Counted from the first letter of the stretch, positions 25,613 through 35,657 are shown. The stretch: 64,000 bases of DNA from Curtobacterium sp. Leaf261 (GCF_001422205.1 NZ_LMMJ01000009.1:124001-188000), one strand, 5' to 3'. Numbers and translations are program-made. The notes: a model not told the origin generated them from the sequence alone.

Positions 25613-27129
25613 GCCGCCAGTTCCGTTCCTGCGGGGAGCTCCCCCGCCATCATGAGGCCGAGCACGTCACGCGGGGTGTCCGCGGGGACGATGCCGATGA
25701 TCGTGCCGCGGTACATCACGGCGATGCGGTCGGCGAGTGCCGTGACCTCGTCGAGCTCCGTGGAGACGACGATGACCGGGACACCGGTGTCACGGGTGTC
25801 GACGATGCGCTTGTGGATGAACTCGATCGACCCGACGTCCACGCCGCGGGTGGGCTGCGCGGCGACGAACAACCGGAGGTCGCGGCTCAGCTCGCGCGCC
25901 AGGACGACCTTCTGCTGGTTGCCGCCCGAGAGCCGCCCGACCGCGGTGGTCCGCGAGGGCGTCCGGATGTCGAACTCGGCGATCTTGTGGTCCGCGAACG
26001 CGTCCCGCGCGCCGCCGAGCACTGAACCGGCACGCGCGAACTCCCCCGTGCTCGAGCGGTCGAGCATGAGGTTCTCCGCGATGGAGAACTCGCCGACCAG
26101 TCCGTCTTCCTGACGGTCCTCCGGCACGAAGCCGACCCCGGCGTCGAGCACACGCTTGACGCTCGCGGCGGTGATGTCGTGGCCGTCGAGGACGATGCGG
26201 CCGGCGTGCACCGGCTCGAGCCCGAGGATGGCCTCGGTCAGCTCGGTCTGCCCGTTGCCCTGCACACCCGCGATCGCGACGATCTCCCCGCGGCGGACCG
26301 TGAACGAGACGTCGTCGACGAGCACGTGGCCGGCCGCGTCCGTCACGGTGAGGTCCTGCACGACGAGGGCGTCCTCGCCCGGGGTCGCCTCGGTCTTGGC
26401 GACGGTGAGCTCCACCGCACGCCCGACCATGAGCGCCGCGAGCTCGACGTTGGACGCGGTCGGCTCGGCCTCGCCGACGACCTTGCCGAGGCGGATGACC
26501 GTGATCCGGTCGGCGACCTCGCGGACCTCGCGCAGCTTGTGGGTGATGAAGACGATCGCGGTGCCGGCCTCGCGCAGCTGCCGCATGATGTTCATCAGCT
26601 CGTCGGTCTCCTGCGGGGTGAGCACCGCAGTCGGCTCGTCGAACACGAGCACCGAGGCGTTCCTGGAGAGCGCCTTGATGATCTCGACGCGCTGCTGCAC
26701 CCCGACCGGGAGGTCCTCGACGATCGCGTCCGGGTCGACGTCGAACCCGAAGCGGTCGGAGATGTCCCGCACGCGCTGCCGGGCTCCAGCGAGGTCGAGC
26801 CGCCCGCCGAACATCGTCGGCTCGTGGCCGAGCATGACGTTCTCGGCCACGGAGAACACCGGGACGAGCATGAAGTGCTGGTGCACCATGCCGATGCCCG
26901 CGCGCATGGCGTCACCGGGCCCGTTGAAGTGCTGCTCGACATCGTCGAGGAGGATCGAGCCCTCTTCCGCCTGGTACAGGCCGTAGAGGACGTTCATCAG
27001 CGTCGACTTGCCCGCGCCGTTCTCACCGAGGAGGGCGTGGACCTCCCCCGGTTCGACGGTCAGTGAGATGCGGTCGTTCGCGACGAGCGGGCCGAACCGC
27101 TTCGTGATGCCGCGGAGTTCGAGCTTCAT
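25609..27129 (-). CDS. Nucleoside ABC transporter ATP-binding protein (two ABC domains)
   Basis: A 506-aa ATPase with two fused nucleotide-binding domains, as in RbsA/NupA. Domain 1 has [16 protein letters not shown] (Walker A), a Q-loop MVHQHFM and [13 protein letters not shown] (Walker B). Domain 2 has a Lys-less Walker A ([14 protein letters not shown]), the signature [18 protein letters not shown] and [12 protein letters not shown], which is usual for this family. The ATG at 27129 is supported by a TAGACT box 7 nt upstream; a longer start adds 40 unrelated residues. First gene of the ATPase-permease-permease-cdd-deoA unit. Confidence 0.93.
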   Translation of the reverse strand: MKLELRGITKRFGPLVANDRISLTVEPGEVHALLGENGAGKSTLMNVLYGLYQAEEGSILLDDVEQHFNGPGDAMRAGIGMVHQHFMLVPVFSVAENVMLGHEPTMFGGRLDLAGARQRVRDISDRFGFDVDPDAIVEDLPVGVQQRVEIIKALSRNASVLVFDEPTAVLTPQETDELMNIMRQLREAGTAIVFITHKLREVREVADRITVIRLGKVVGEAEPTASNVELAALMVGRAVELTVAKTEATPGEDALVVQDLTVTDAAGHVLVDDVSFTVRRGEIVAIAGVQGNGQTELTEAILGLEPVHAGRIVLDGHDITAASVKRVLDAGVGFVPEDRQEDGLVGEFSIAENLMLDRSSTGEFARAGSVLGGARDAFADHKIAEFDIRTPSRTTAVGRLSGGNQQKVVLARELSRDLRLFVAAQPTRGVDVGSIEFIHKRIVDTRDTGVPVIVVSTELDEVTALADRIAVMYRGTIIGIVPADTPRDVLGLMMAGELPAGTELAA

Positions 27130-27136
27130 GGTCGGG

Positions 27137-27142
27137 AGTCTA
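27137..27142 (-). promoter_or_regulatory. -10 box of leaderless promoter for the ABC ATPase gene
   Basis: TAGACT on the minus strand, 7 nt before the ATG. The transporter genes can thus be transcribed without reading through from the BMP gene. Confidence 0.5.
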
Positions 27143-27250
27143 TTTCTCTGGAGGGGTGGGTCGGGGTCCCGCCATCCGTGCTGTGGATGGATCCGGCCTG
27201 TGGACGACGGTGTCCACGGTCGTCGCTGCGGCGAGCCGCGGTCGGGCACA

Positions 27251-27290
27251 CGGACGCGGGCGGAGGCCTGATGCCTTCCGCCCGCGTCCG
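27251..27290 (-). terminator. Strong hairpin just after the BMP lipoprotein gene
   Basis: 14-bp arms CGGACGCGGGCGGA (27251-27264) and its complement (27277-27290), with a further GGC/GCC pair in the loop, 6 bp past the BMP stop. No T-run on the minus strand. It may terminate, or stabilise the binding-protein mRNA so that it exceeds the transporter mRNA. Confidence 0.6.
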
Positions 27291-27296
27291 ACGGTG

Positions 27297-28367
27297 CTAC
27301 TTGGCCTTCGTCGCGACCGTGATCGAGCCGTCGATGATGCCGGCCTTGATCGTGTCGAGCTCGCCCTGGAGACCCGAGTCGACCTTCGACTCGTAGTCGT
27401 GGAACGGGGCGATGCTGACGCCCTCGTTCTTCAGCGTGCCGACGTACGGCGTCTTCGAGAAGTTGCCCTTCTCGGCCTGCTCCACGACGTCCTTGGTGGC
27501 GGGGCGCATGCCCTTCTCGACGGACGTGAGCGCGAGGTCCTTGTAGCGCGGGTCGGCCTCGTAGAGGTCACTGTCCGCACCGATCATGACGGTGCCGTTG
27601 TCGGCGTCCTTGATCGCCTCTGCCGCCGACTGGTAGATCGGGCCACCGACGGGGAGGATGACGTCCGCGTTCTGCTGGATGAGCGTCTGCGCGCTGGCCT
27701 TGGCCTGCGTGCCGGCCTCGAAGGCACCGACGAACGTGCCCTTCTGGGCCTTCTCGTCCCAGCCGACGACCTTGACGTCCTTGCTCTTCTTCTCGTTGTA
27801 GTACGCCACGCCGTCCGCGAAGCCGTCCATGAAGATGGTGACGGTCGGGATCTGCATACCGCCGAAGGTGCCGACGACACCCGTCTTGGAGTACGACGCC
27901 GCCGCGTAGCCGGCGAGGAACGCGGCCTGCGAGGTGTCGAACGTGATCGGCTTGACGTTCTTCGCGTTGATCGAGTTGTCGTCGATGATCGCGAAGTCGG
28001 TGTCCGGGTTGGCCTTGGCCTGCTTCTTCGTGGCGGCGGCGAGGTTGAACCCGACGGTGACGATGAGGTTGCAGTTCTGGTTGACGAGACCGGTGATGTT
28101 CGAGTCGTAGACGGTGGAGTCCTTCGACTCCACGTCCTTGTACTGCGAACCGATGTCCGATGCCGCGTCCTTCAGTCCCTCGAAGCCGAGCTGGTTGAAC
28201 GACTTGTCGTCGAACCCGCCGGAGTCGGAGACCATGCACGGCAGGAACTTCGAACCGGACGCCGAGCCGGAGTTCGACGACGGGGCCGACGAGCAGCCGG
28301 CGAGCATCGCGACGGTGCCGAGCAGGGCGAGTCCGCCGAGTGCGGCCTTACGGGTACTGAATGTCAC
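27297..28367 (-). CDS. BMP-family nucleoside-binding lipoprotein
   Basis: A 356-aa substrate-binding lipoprotein of the BmpA/PnrA family that delivers nucleosides to the ABC transporter. Signal peptide with lipobox near residue 24 ([11 protein letters not shown]), Ser-rich tether, then the family's [50 protein letters not shown] and the [13 protein letters not shown] region. GTG start at 28367 with GGAGGACACC upstream; the ATG 13 codons earlier gives a poor signal peptide. Context with cdd, deoA and add supports nucleosides as the ligand. Confidence 0.92.
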   Translation of the reverse strand: MTFSTRKAALGGLALLGTVAMLAGCSSAPSSNSGSASGSKFLPCMVSDSGGFDDKSFNQLGFEGLKDAASDIGSQYKDVESKDSTVYDSNITGLVNQNCNLIVTVGFNLAAATKKQAKANPDTDFAIIDDNSINAKNVKPITFDTSQAAFLAGYAAASYSKTGVVGTFGGMQIPTVTIFMDGFADGVAYYNEKKSKDVKVVGWDEKAQKGTFVGAFEAGTQAKASAQTLIQQNADVILPVGGPIYQSAAEAIKDADNGTVMIGADSDLYEADPRYKDLALTSVEKGMRPATKDVVEQAEKGNFSKTPYVGTLKNEGVSIAPFHDYESKVDSGLQGELDTIKAGIIDGSITVATKAK

Positions 28368-28494
28368 GGGGGTGTCCTCCACGGGGTGCGAGCCCGGCTG
28401 CTGCACCGGGCGATCGGAAGGAACTTACACGACAGTCCGGGCGGTGCAGTACCCCCCGTGGGACGACCGCGCATCGGTTACCCGATCGGGACGC

Positions 28495-28515
28495 GCTCGT
28501 AATGCGTTCGTAATG
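28495..28515. promoter_or_regulatory. Paired direct repeats upstream of the BMP gene
   Basis: G(C/T)TCGTAATGC occurs at 28495-28505 and 28505-28515, sharing one base. It is unusually AT-containing for this DNA and lies about 130 bp before the BMP start. A regulator-binding site is plausible; the regulator is unknown. Confidence 0.35.
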
Positions 28516-28517
28516 CT

Positions 28518-28546
28518 GGTACCCCGAACCGGGCCGACGGGGTACC
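28518..28546 (-). terminator. Hairpin after manC
   Basis: GGTACCCCG (28518-28526) and CGGGGTACC (28538-28546), about 15 bp beyond the manC stop on the minus strand. GC-rich and without a clear T-run, so termination strength is uncertain. Confidence 0.45.
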
Positions 28547-28560
28547 GCCGGAGGGAGGTA

Positions 28561-29673
28561 CTACAGGACGTCGTCGCGACCGCTGATCTTCAGCGCGTCG
28601 ACCACGCCCTTGACCCGCTGCGCGTTCTGGCTCGTGGTGACGAGCAGCGCGTCCGGCGTGTCCACGACCACGATGTCCTCGACCCCGATGAGCGAGATGA
28701 GCCGGTTGCTGTGGCTCACCACGATGCCGCTCGAGGAGTCCGCGAGGATCCGGGCGTTGTCGCCGAGGACCGCGAGGTTGTGCGGCCGGCCACCCGACTG
28801 CAGTTTGGCGAGCGACGCGAAGTCCCCGACGTCGTCCCAGTCGAAGTCCCCGGGGACGACGGCCATCCGCCCGGCGGCGGCAGCCGGTTCGGCGACGGTG
28901 TAGTCGATCGCGATCTTCTTCAGGGACGGCCAGACCTGGTCGACGACGGCGCCGCGCGCGGGGGTGTCCCACGCGTCGGCGAGCTGCTCGAGACCGGCGA
29001 GGAGCTCCGGTTCACTCCGGCCGATCTCCTCGAGCAGCTTGTCCGCACGGGCGATGAACATGCCGGCGTTCCAGAGGTACGAGCCGTCCTCGACGTAGCG
29101 CTGCGCGGTCGCGAGGTCCGGCTTCTCGACGAACTCGCGGACCTCGTGCACGTTGGCGGCACCGTCCACGACGATCCGTTCACCGGCGCGCATGTACCCG
29201 AACCCGATGGCCGGCTCCGTGGGGGTGATGCCGATGGTCGTGATGTACCCGGCGCGCGCCGCGATGACCGCCTCGCGCACGGATCGCTGGAACCCGCGGG
29301 TGTCGCCGATCACGTGGTCGGCGGCGAACGAGCCGATGACGACGTCCGGTTCGCGGCGGTGCAGGATCGCAGCGGCGAGACCGACGGCCGCGGTGGAGTC
29401 CTTCGGCTCGCTCTCGAGCACGACGTTGCGGTCGGCGAGCCCGGGGAGCTGCGACTCGACGGCGGCGCGGTGCGCGCGCCCCGTGACGACCATGATCCGC
29501 TGGTCACCCGCGATGGGGGCGAGACGGTCCCACGTCGCGCGGAGGAGCGATGTCCCCGCGCCGGTCAGGTCGTGCAGGAACTTCGGCGCGTCGGCGCGCG
29601 ACAGGGGCCAGAGACGGGATCCGATCCCGCCGGCCGGGATGATCGCGTGGAAGTCTCCGAGGTCGTCGCTCAT
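28561..29673 (-). CDS. manC: Mannose-1-phosphate guanylyltransferase
   Basis: Makes GDP-mannose from mannose-1-phosphate and GTP for mannosylated lipids and glycans. The 370-aa product starts MSDDLGDFHAIIPAGGIGSR, followed by LWPLSRADAPKFL (nucleotide-binding loop), and has FVEKPD and YLWNAGMFI. No C-terminal isomerase domain is present. A TAGGGT box 6 nt upstream makes the start leaderless. Divergent from a glycosyltransferase that may use GDP-mannose. Confidence 0.92.
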   Translation of the reverse strand: MSDDLGDFHAIIPAGGIGSRLWPLSRADAPKFLHDLTGAGTSLLRATWDRLAPIAGDQRIMVVTGRAHRAAVESQLPGLADRNVVLESEPKDSTAAVGLAAAILHRREPDVVIGSFAADHVIGDTRGFQRSVREAVIAARAGYITTIGITPTEPAIGFGYMRAGERIVVDGAANVHEVREFVEKPDLATAQRYVEDGSYLWNAGMFIARADKLLEEIGRSEPELLAGLEQLADAWDTPARGAVVDQVWPSLKKIAIDYTVAEPAAAAGRMAVVPGDFDWDDVGDFASLAKLQSGGRPHNLAVLGDNARILADSSSGIVVSHSNRLISLIGVEDIVVVDTPDALLVTTSQNAQRVKGVVDALKISGRDDVL

Positions 29674-29679
29674 GGCGCC

Positions 29680-29685
29680 ACCCTA
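29680..29685 (-). promoter_or_regulatory. -10 box of leaderless manC promoter
   Basis: TAGGGT on the minus strand, 6 nt before the manC ATG. Confidence 0.55.
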
Positions 29686-29881
29686 GCGATGCGAGCTGTC
29701 CGGTCGACGCCGCTCGGTCCGGCCTGTGGAGAACTGCGCGGTACCCCGCACCGGTGCGGGACACGGACGGGAGGCACGGCGAGCGTCCGTCCCGCGGCAT
29801 GCGTCGTTCACGCAGCCGTCGTCGACCGGTCACGCGGGGTGCGCGCGACCGTCATGTCGGTCGTCGACCATCGAGGCCGAG

Positions 29882-31129
29882 ATGAACGCTCACGAAGCAC
29901 GACGTGCGGTCGAGGTCGGTGGTCCCCGGACCGTCGCCGTCGTGACCGAGAGTTTCCTCCCGACGCTGAACGGCGTCACGACGAGCGTCCTGGCGGTGCT
30001 CGACCACCTCGAACGTCGCGGCCACCGCGCCGTCGTCATCGCCCCCGCGACACCGGGCACCGCCGACCACCGGAGTCGGCGGGAGCTCGAGCGGTACCGC
30101 GGGTTCGACGTGCACCGCGTGCCGGCCATCGCCTACCGGCAGTTCCCGGTCGGTCTCCCGCACCCGGTCCTCGACACGATCCTCGCCACCTCGGGAGCGG
30201 ACGTGCTGCACGCGGCCAGCCCGTTCCTCCTCGGCGGCCGAGCGGTGTCCGCGGCCGCCCGGCTCGGGATCCCCTCGGTCGCGGTGTTCCAGACCGACGT
30301 CGCCGGGTTCGTCCGGCGGAACGGATTCCCCGGCGCCGCGCCCCTGGCGTGGCGGGTCCTCGCGCGGATCCACGCCGGAGCCTCCCTGACGCTGGCACCG
30401 TCGACCGCGACGGCGACGATGCTCGCCGACGCGGGCGTCCAGCGCGTGGCGCGGTGGGGACGCGGCGTGGACGCGACCCTCTTCGACCCCGCGCGCCGTG
30501 CCTCCAGTGCGGTCCGTGCGATCCGGCGGCGGATCGCTCCGCGCGGCGAGACCATCGTCGGCTACGTGGGCCGACTGGCCGCGGAGAAGGAGGTCGAGCG
30601 GCTCGCCGAGCTCGGCGGGATCCCCGGTCTCCGTGTCGTCGTGGCCGGCGGCGGGCCGTCACGCGCGGCGCTCGAGCGTCGGCTCAGGCACCTCGATGTG
30701 ACGTTCACCGGGCCCCTCCGCGGCGACGCGCTCGCGGACGTCTACGCCGCACTCGACGTGTTCGTGCACACCGGACCCGCGGAGACCTTCGGGCAGACCC
30801 TGCAGGAGGCGCACGCCTCCGGGGTGCCGGTGATCGCGCCGGCGCGGGGTGGGCCGCTCGACCTCGTCACCCCGGGCGTCGACGGCGAGCTCTTCGACCC
30901 GGACGACCCGCAGTCCCTGCGGCGCGCGGTCCTCGCGATGCACGAGGACCGCGTCGCCGCCGCCCGGCGGGGAGCCGCGGGTCGACGTCGGGTCGAGGAC
31001 ACCACGTGGGAACGGGTCGGGGACGAGCTCCTCGCGCACCACGACACCGCCCGGCGGATCGGGGTCCGACCCGAGGCGCTCCGCGGCGTGCTCACCGGCT
31101 GGAACGAGAAGGTCGGTGCTCGGACGTAG
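29882..31129 (+). CDS. GT4-family glycosyltransferase
   Basis: A 415-aa retaining GT-B glycosyltransferase, similar to mannosyltransferases of the PimB/MgtA type. Seen: VAVVTESFLPTLNGVTTSV with the acceptor-side loop, GYVGRLAAEKEVERL between the domains, and the donor-binding VFVHTGPAETFGQTLQEAHA and GVPVIAPARGGPLDLV. The ATG at 29882 is chosen; an upstream in-frame ATG would add 52 Arg/Ser-rich residues without family support. Its neighbour manC suggests GDP-mannose as donor, which is inference. The acceptor is unknown. Confidence 0.85.
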   Translation: MNAHEARRAVEVGGPRTVAVVTESFLPTLNGVTTSVLAVLDHLERRGHRAVVIAPATPGTADHRSRRELERYRGFDVHRVPAIAYRQFPVGLPHPVLDTILATSGADVLHAASPFLLGGRAVSAAARLGIPSVAVFQTDVAGFVRRNGFPGAAPLAWRVLARIHAGASLTLAPSTATATMLADAGVQRVARWGRGVDATLFDPARRASSAVRAIRRRIAPRGETIVGYVGRLAAEKEVERLAELGGIPGLRVVVAGGGPSRAALERRLRHLDVTFTGPLRGDALADVYAALDVFVHTGPAETFGQTLQEAHASGVPVIAPARGGPLDLVTPGVDGELFDPDDPQSLRRAVLAMHEDRVAAARRGAAGRRRVEDTTWERVGDELLAHHDTARRIGVRPEALRGVLTGWNEKVGART

Positions 31130-31220
31130 GATGGACCGTGTTCCGTGAACCACACGAACACGTACGGCAACGGTCGCCGAACTGCGCGGCCGTCCGAGTC
31201 CTAATTGGGAGGGCGAGCTC

Positions 31221-31691
31221 ATGGCCGAGCAGACCGCAGCACAGTCGGGAGCGGCGCGTCCGAGCGGCGCCACAGCCGTCGCGAGCCCGCCGACGCCGGA
31301 GGCACCTCGGACGCGGATCGCGTCCGGAACGGTGTACCGCGGCGGGACCGGCATGTGGTCGTGGGTGCTGCACCGCATCACCGGTGTCGCGATCTACTTC
31401 TTCCTGCTCGTGCACATCCTCGACACGGCGCTCGTCCGGGTCTCCCCCGAGGCCTACAACGCGGTCATCGGCACGTACAAGACGCCGATCATGAACCTCG
31501 GCGAGACGGCGCTCGTGATCGCCATCGTGTTCCACGCCTTCAACGGCCTGCGGATCATCCTCGTGGACTTCTGGAGCAAGGGCCCGAAGTACCAGCGCCT
31601 CATGTCGTGGGTCGTCGTCGCCCTCTGGGTGATCACGATCGCGGGCTTCCTGCCGCGCCAGCTCACGAACCTCTTCGCCGACTTCCACTGA
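31221..31691 (+). CDS. sdhC: Succinate dehydrogenase cytochrome b556 subunit
   Basis: Membrane anchor that binds haem b and quinone. The 156-aa protein has a hydrophilic N-terminus of about 50 residues and three helices, with the family motif MWSWVLHRITGVAIYFFLLV (Ser/Arg quinone site) and HILDTALVR; FHAFNGLRIILVDFW carries a probable haem ligand. GGGAGGG precedes the ATG. First gene of sdhCDAB. Confidence 0.93.
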   Translation: MAEQTAAQSGAARPSGATAVASPPTPEAPRTRIASGTVYRGGTGMWSWVLHRITGVAIYFFLLVHILDTALVRVSPEAYNAVIGTYKTPIMNLGETALVIAIVFHAFNGLRIILVDFWSKGPKYQRLMSWVVVALWVITIAGFLPRQLTNLFADFH

Positions 31692-31704
31692 TCCAGGAGC
31701 ACTG

Positions 31705-32151
31705 ATGACAACGCAACTCGTCCAGCCGCCCCGTTCGGCGGCAGCAGCGAAGAAGACCACCAACTGGGAGAAGTGGGGGTGGATCTACATGCGCGGGTCG
31801 GGCGTCGTGCTCCTCGTGCTGATCTTCGGCCACCTCTTCATCAACATGGTCGCTGGCAAGGGCGTCCAGCAGATCGACTTCGCGTTCGTCGCCGGCAAGT
31901 GGGCGAGCCCGTTCTGGCAGATCTGGGACTCCCTGATGCTCGTGCTCGCCATGGTGCACGGCTCGAACGGCATGCGGACCATCGTGAACGACTACGTGTC
32001 GCGTCCGGGCATCAGGAAGACGCTGCTCGGGGCGATCCTCGGCGTCTGCATCGTGCTCGTCGTGCTCGGCATCCTCGTCTGCTGGACCTTCGATCCCTGC
32101 CCGGCGGGTGCCGCTGCCGCCGACCTGCCCTCGTTCTGCCCCGCGCCCTGA
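31705..32151 (+). CDS. sdhD: Succinate dehydrogenase membrane anchor subunit
   Basis: Second membrane anchor, 148 aa with three helices. VLLVLIFGHLFINMVAG and MVHGSNGMRTIVNDYV match actinobacterial SdhD, with candidate haem-ligand histidines. It starts 13 bp after sdhC. Its stop codon lies inside a 15-bp tandem repeat. Confidence 0.92.
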   Translation: MTTQLVQPPRSAAAAKKTTNWEKWGWIYMRGSGVVLLVLIFGHLFINMVAGKGVQQIDFAFVAGKWASPFWQIWDSLMLVLAMVHGSNGMRTIVNDYVSRPGIRKTLLGAILGVCIVLVVLGILVCWTFDPCPAGAAAADLPSFCPAP

Positions 32152-32191
32152 CACCCCGGGTCCTGACACCCCGGGTCCTGACACCCCGGTC
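32148..32191. repeat. 15-bp tandem repeat at the sdhD stop
   Basis: CTGACACCCCGGGTC at 32148-32162 and 32163-32177, then a 14-bp copy to 32191. The first copy contains the sdhD stop codon, and each full copy offers a TGA in the same frame. It lies in the 198-bp sdhD-sdhA gap. Confidence 0.85.
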
Positions 32192-32349
32192 CTGACCCGC
32201 GACGCCCTGACCACTCGCACCCGGAGCCCCGCGGCGCGGGTCGTCCAGACCGATTGGTCCGGGCCGTCCTCCCCCCGGGAGCCCTGCGCGTGTCGAGCCA
32301 GCACCCCGCGACGAACCACCTCCGACGTCCGCCTCATCGAAAGCACTCT

Positions 32350-34170
32350 GTGACCGACACCGCCACCTCCGAGAGCACCGTCATCGACGGCGTTCACCAC
32401 CACCAGTTCGACATCGTGATCATCGGTGCGGGCGGCGCCGGCATGCGCGCCGCCATCGAGGCCGGTCCGAAGGCGAACACCGCCGTGATCTCCAAGCTCT
32501 ACCCGACCCGGTCGCACACCGGCGCCGCGCAGGGCGGCATGGCCGCCGCGCTGGCGAACGTCGAGGAGGACTCCTGGGAGTGGCACACCTTCGACACGAT
32601 CAAGGGCGGTGACTACCTGGTCGACCAGGACGCCGCGGAGATCCTGGCGAAGGAGGCGATCGACGCCGTCATCGACCTCGAGAACATGGGCCTGCCGTTC
32701 AACCGCACGCCCGAGGGCAAGATCGACCAGCGCCGGTTCGGCGGCCACACCCGCGACCACGGCAAGTCCCCGGTCCGCCGGGCGTGCTACGCCGCGGACC
32801 GCACCGGCCACATGATCCTGCAGACGCTGTTCCAGAACTGCGTGAAGCTCGGCGTGAACTTCTTCAACGAGTTCTACGCGCTCGACCTCGTCATGGCGGA
32901 CGTCGTCGGCGACGACGGCGTGAGTCGCCCGCAGCCGGTCGGCGTCGTCGCGTTCGAGCTCTCCACGGGCGAGCTGCACGTGTTCCACGCGAAGGCCTTC
33001 ATCTTCGCGACCGGCGGCTTCGGCAAGATCTACAAGACCACCTCGAACGCGCACACCCTGACCGGCGACGGCGTCGGCATCGTGTGGCGCTCGAAGCTCC
33101 CGCTCGAGGACATGGAGTTCTTCCAGTTCCACCCGACCGGGCTGGCGGGTCTCGGCATCCTGCTCACGGAGGGCGCCCGCGGTGAGGGCGCGATCCTCCG
33201 GAACGCCTCGGGCGAACGGTTCATGGAGCGGTACGCCCCGACGATCAAGGACCTCGCCCCGCGTGACATCGTCGCCCGGTGCATGGTGCAGGAGGTCGCC
33301 GAGGGTCGCGGTGCCGGTCCGAACAAGGACTACGTCCTGCTCGACTGCACGCACCTGGGGGCCGAGGTCCTCGAGACCAAGCTCCCCGACATCACCGAGT
33401 TCGCACGCACCTACCTCGGCGTCGACCCGGTGACGGAGCCCGTGCCGGTCATGCCGACGGCGCACTACGCCATGGGTGGCATCCCGACGAACGTCCAGGG
33501 CGAGGTGCTCCGCGACAACACCAACGTCGTCCCCGGCATGTACGCCGCTGGCGAGTGTGCCTGCGTCTCCGTGCACGGCTCGAACCGCCTCGGCACGAAC
33601 TCGCTGCTCGACATCAACGTGTTCGGCAAGCGCTCGGGCAACGCGGCCGCCGACTTCGTCAAGACCGTCGACTTCGTCCCGCTGCCGGACGACCCGGCGG
33701 CGAACGTCCGGAACATGCTCGACCAGCTCCGCGCCTCGACCGGCACCGAGCGGGTCGCCAGCCTCCGCAAGGAGCTGCAGGAGCAGATGGACGTCAACGC
33801 CCAGGTGTTCCGCACCGACGAGTCGCTCGCCAGCGTCACGAAGACCATCCACGAGCTCCGCGACCGGTACCTCAAGATCTCCGTGCAGGACAAGGGCAAG
33901 CGGTTCAACACCGACCTCCTCGAGGCCGTCGAGCTCGGCTTCCTGCTCGACCTGGCCGAGGTCGTGGTGTTCTCCGCACGGAACCGCAAGGAGTCCCGCG
34001 GCGGACACATGCGCGACGACTACCCCAAGCGCGACGACGAGAACTACATGAAGCACACGATGGCGTACCTGACGGGCGACCCGCACTCGTCACTCGCCGA
34101 TGACCACATCTCACTCGACTGGAAACCGGTCGTCGTGACGAGGTACCAGCCGATGGAGAGGAAGTACTGA
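32350..34170 (+). CDS. sdhA: Succinate dehydrogenase flavoprotein subunit
   Basis: Oxidises succinate to fumarate. The 606-aa product has [20 protein letters not shown] (FAD fold), the covalent-FAD loop [34 protein letters not shown], the active-site segment [20 protein letters not shown] with [10 protein letters not shown], and the C-terminal [19 protein letters not shown] start at 32350; an upstream frame extension of 32 residues is not family-like. One base separates it from sdhB. Confidence 0.95.
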   Translation: MTDTATSESTVIDGVHHHQFDIVIIGAGGAGMRAAIEAGPKANTAVISKLYPTRSHTGAAQGGMAAALANVEEDSWEWHTFDTIKGGDYLVDQDAAEILAKEAIDAVIDLENMGLPFNRTPEGKIDQRRFGGHTRDHGKSPVRRACYAADRTGHMILQTLFQNCVKLGVNFFNEFYALDLVMADVVGDDGVSRPQPVGVVAFELSTGELHVFHAKAFIFATGGFGKIYKTTSNAHTLTGDGVGIVWRSKLPLEDMEFFQFHPTGLAGLGILLTEGARGEGAILRNASGERFMERYAPTIKDLAPRDIVARCMVQEVAEGRGAGPNKDYVLLDCTHLGAEVLETKLPDITEFARTYLGVDPVTEPVPVMPTAHYAMGGIPTNVQGEVLRDNTNVVPGMYAAGECACVSVHGSNRLGTNSLLDINVFGKRSGNAAADFVKTVDFVPLPDDPAANVRNMLDQLRASTGTERVASLRKELQEQMDVNAQVFRTDESLASVTKTIHELRDRYLKISVQDKGKRFNTDLLEAVELGFLLDLAEVVVFSARNRKESRGGHMRDDYPKRDDENYMKHTMAYLTGDPHSSLADDHISLDWKPVVVTRYQPMERKY

Positions 34171-34171
34171 G

Positions 34172-34948
34172 ATGACCGACACCCTGGTCCCCGATGCACC
34201 AGCCACGCAGGACAGTGACCGGACGGCGCCTCCTGGGTCCTTCCCCGTCACCGTCATGGTCCGGCGGTTCGACCCGGACGTCGACACCGAGCCGCACTGG
34301 CAGGAGTTCACGGTGTCGATGCTCTCGACCGACCGGGTCCTCGACGCCCTGCACCAGATCAAGTGGGACCAGGACGGCTCCCTGACGTTCCGTCGTTCCT
34401 GCGCCCACGGCGTCTGCGGTTCTGACGCCATGCGCATCAACGGCCGGAACCGTCTCGCGTGCAAGACCCTGATCAAGGACCTCGACGTGTCCAAGCCGGT
34501 CTACGTCGAGGCCATCAAGGGGCTCCCCCTCGAGAAGGACCTCGTCGTCGACATGGAGCCGTTCTTCGCGTCCTACCGCGAGGTCCAGCCCTTCCTGCAG
34601 TCGAAGAGCGCCCCGGAGAAGGGCAAGGAGCGCGTGCAGTCCGTCGCCGACCGCGCTCGCTTCGACGACACGACCAAGTGCATCCTCTGCGCCGCGTGCA
34701 CGTCCTCGTGCCCGGTGTTCTGGACCGACGGCCAGTACTTCGGCCCGGCGGCGATCGTCAACGCGCACCGGTTCATCTTCGACTCCCGCGACGACGAGGC
34801 GAAGGTCCGCCTCGACATCCTCAACGACAAGGAGGGCGTCTGGCGCTGCCGGACGACCTTCAACTGCACCGACGCCTGCCCCCGCGGCATCCAGGTCACG
34901 CAGGCGATCGCCGAGGTCAAGCAGGCACTCGTCCGAGGCCACGCATAG
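34172..34948 (+). CDS. sdhB: Succinate dehydrogenase iron-sulfur subunit
   Basis: Passes electrons from FAD to quinone. The 258-aa protein shows the 2Fe-2S motif SCAHGVCGSDAM, the 4Fe-4S motif CILCAACTSSCPV and the 3Fe-4S region CTDACPRGI. Length is normal. Last of the four sdh genes; a separate promoter and a TNT-like gene follow 23 bp later. Confidence 0.95.
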   Translation: MTDTLVPDAPATQDSDRTAPPGSFPVTVMVRRFDPDVDTEPHWQEFTVSMLSTDRVLDALHQIKWDQDGSLTFRRSCAHGVCGSDAMRINGRNRLACKTLIKDLDVSKPVYVEAIKGLPLEKDLVVDMEPFFASYREVQPFLQSKSAPEKGKERVQSVADRARFDDTTKCILCAACTSSCPVFWTDGQYFGPAAIVNAHRFIFDSRDDEAKVRLDILNDKEGVWRCRTTFNCTDACPRGIQVTQAIAEVKQALVRGHA

Positions 34949-34959
34949 GTCCGGATCGA

Positions 34960-34965
34960 TAGGCT
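34960..34965 (+). promoter_or_regulatory. -10 box of leaderless promoter for TNT-like gene 1
   Basis: TAGGCT ending 6 nt before the ATG at 34972, so this gene need not depend on sdh read-through. Confidence 0.5.
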
Positions 34966-34971
34966 GCTGCC

Positions 34972-35628
34972 ATGACCATCGCCGACGTCCGTCCGACGCT
35001 CGACCAGCTCGGATACACCAACCGTTTCGTGCAGCTCCCCGGCGAGCAGCAGCACGAGCCACCGGTGGAGGGTGCACTCCGCATCGTCCCCGTGGACGCG
35101 CAGGCGATGCAGGGACAGGACTGGGCGCTCGAGGTCGTCGACTACGGCGCACCCCGGCGGCTCGCGGTCGCCCGGACCGAGGACGAGGCGGTCGAGATGC
35201 TACGTCGGTTCCTCAACCGTCCGTTCCCCGCGGCGCACGACATCAGTCGGCACGAGCTCGAGGGGCTCCGCGAACGTGCGGCCGGTTCCTACCCGCAGCT
35301 CGCGCAGCAGGTGCAGAACGCCGGACCCGCCGGACTCACGATCCAGATCCCTGCGGACGTCCCGGTGGACCGCCTCGGCGGACCGGACGGCTACCTGCTC
35401 CACCCCCTCGACACGCCGTTCCCGGCCCGGTCGCTCCCGCCGACGGCACTCGCCGACACCGACGTGCACCGCTACGTGGTGAGCCGGCCGTTCCTCGTGA
35501 CGGTCCGGTTCGTGCAGCCCTGGTTCGAACAGCCTGGAGGCGCGCTCCGGTTCGCCATCGCAGATCCGTCGCTGACGGTGCGCGACCTCGTGGTCGACGG
35601 GTCGTTGACCCGCCTCCGCCTCGTCTGA
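34972..35628 (+). CDS. Stand-alone TNT-like protein 1 (conserved Gln replaced by Arg)
   Basis: A 218-aa soluble protein. The C-terminal 90 residues match the TNT (tuberculosis necrotizing toxin) domain: VDRLGGPDGYLLHP about residue 130, ARSLPPTAL, then PWFEQPGGALRF about residue 182-193. Where TNT toxins have GGGxQ this protein has GGALR, so the catalytic Gln appears replaced. The N-terminal 100 residues (LDQLGYTNRFVQLPGE, DWALEVVDYGAPRRLAVA, EDEAVEMLRRFL) form a separate alpha/beta unit resembling the second TNT-like protein at 40937. No signal peptide. It may be a non-catalytic TNT relative, for example an immunity or regulatory protein; that is inference. Confidence 0.7.
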   Translation: MTIADVRPTLDQLGYTNRFVQLPGEQQHEPPVEGALRIVPVDAQAMQGQDWALEVVDYGAPRRLAVARTEDEAVEMLRRFLNRPFPAAHDISRHELEGLRERAAGSYPQLAQQVQNAGPAGLTIQIPADVPVDRLGGPDGYLLHPLDTPFPARSLPPTALADTDVHRYVVSRPFLVTVRFVQPWFEQPGGALRFAIADPSLTVRDLVVDGSLTRLRLV

Positions 35629-35657
35629 CGTCCGCAGCAGGACGCAGGCGCCCCGAC

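Noticed and set aside
28368-28560. Purine riboswitch upstream of the BMP nucleoside-binding gene
   Set aside because: No conserved purine-riboswitch core or three-way junction could be recognised; only direct repeats and simple hairpins are present.
28114-31494. Long plus-strand open frame across the manC region
   Set aside because: It runs antisense to manC and out of frame with the glycosyltransferase; both real genes have clear family motifs.
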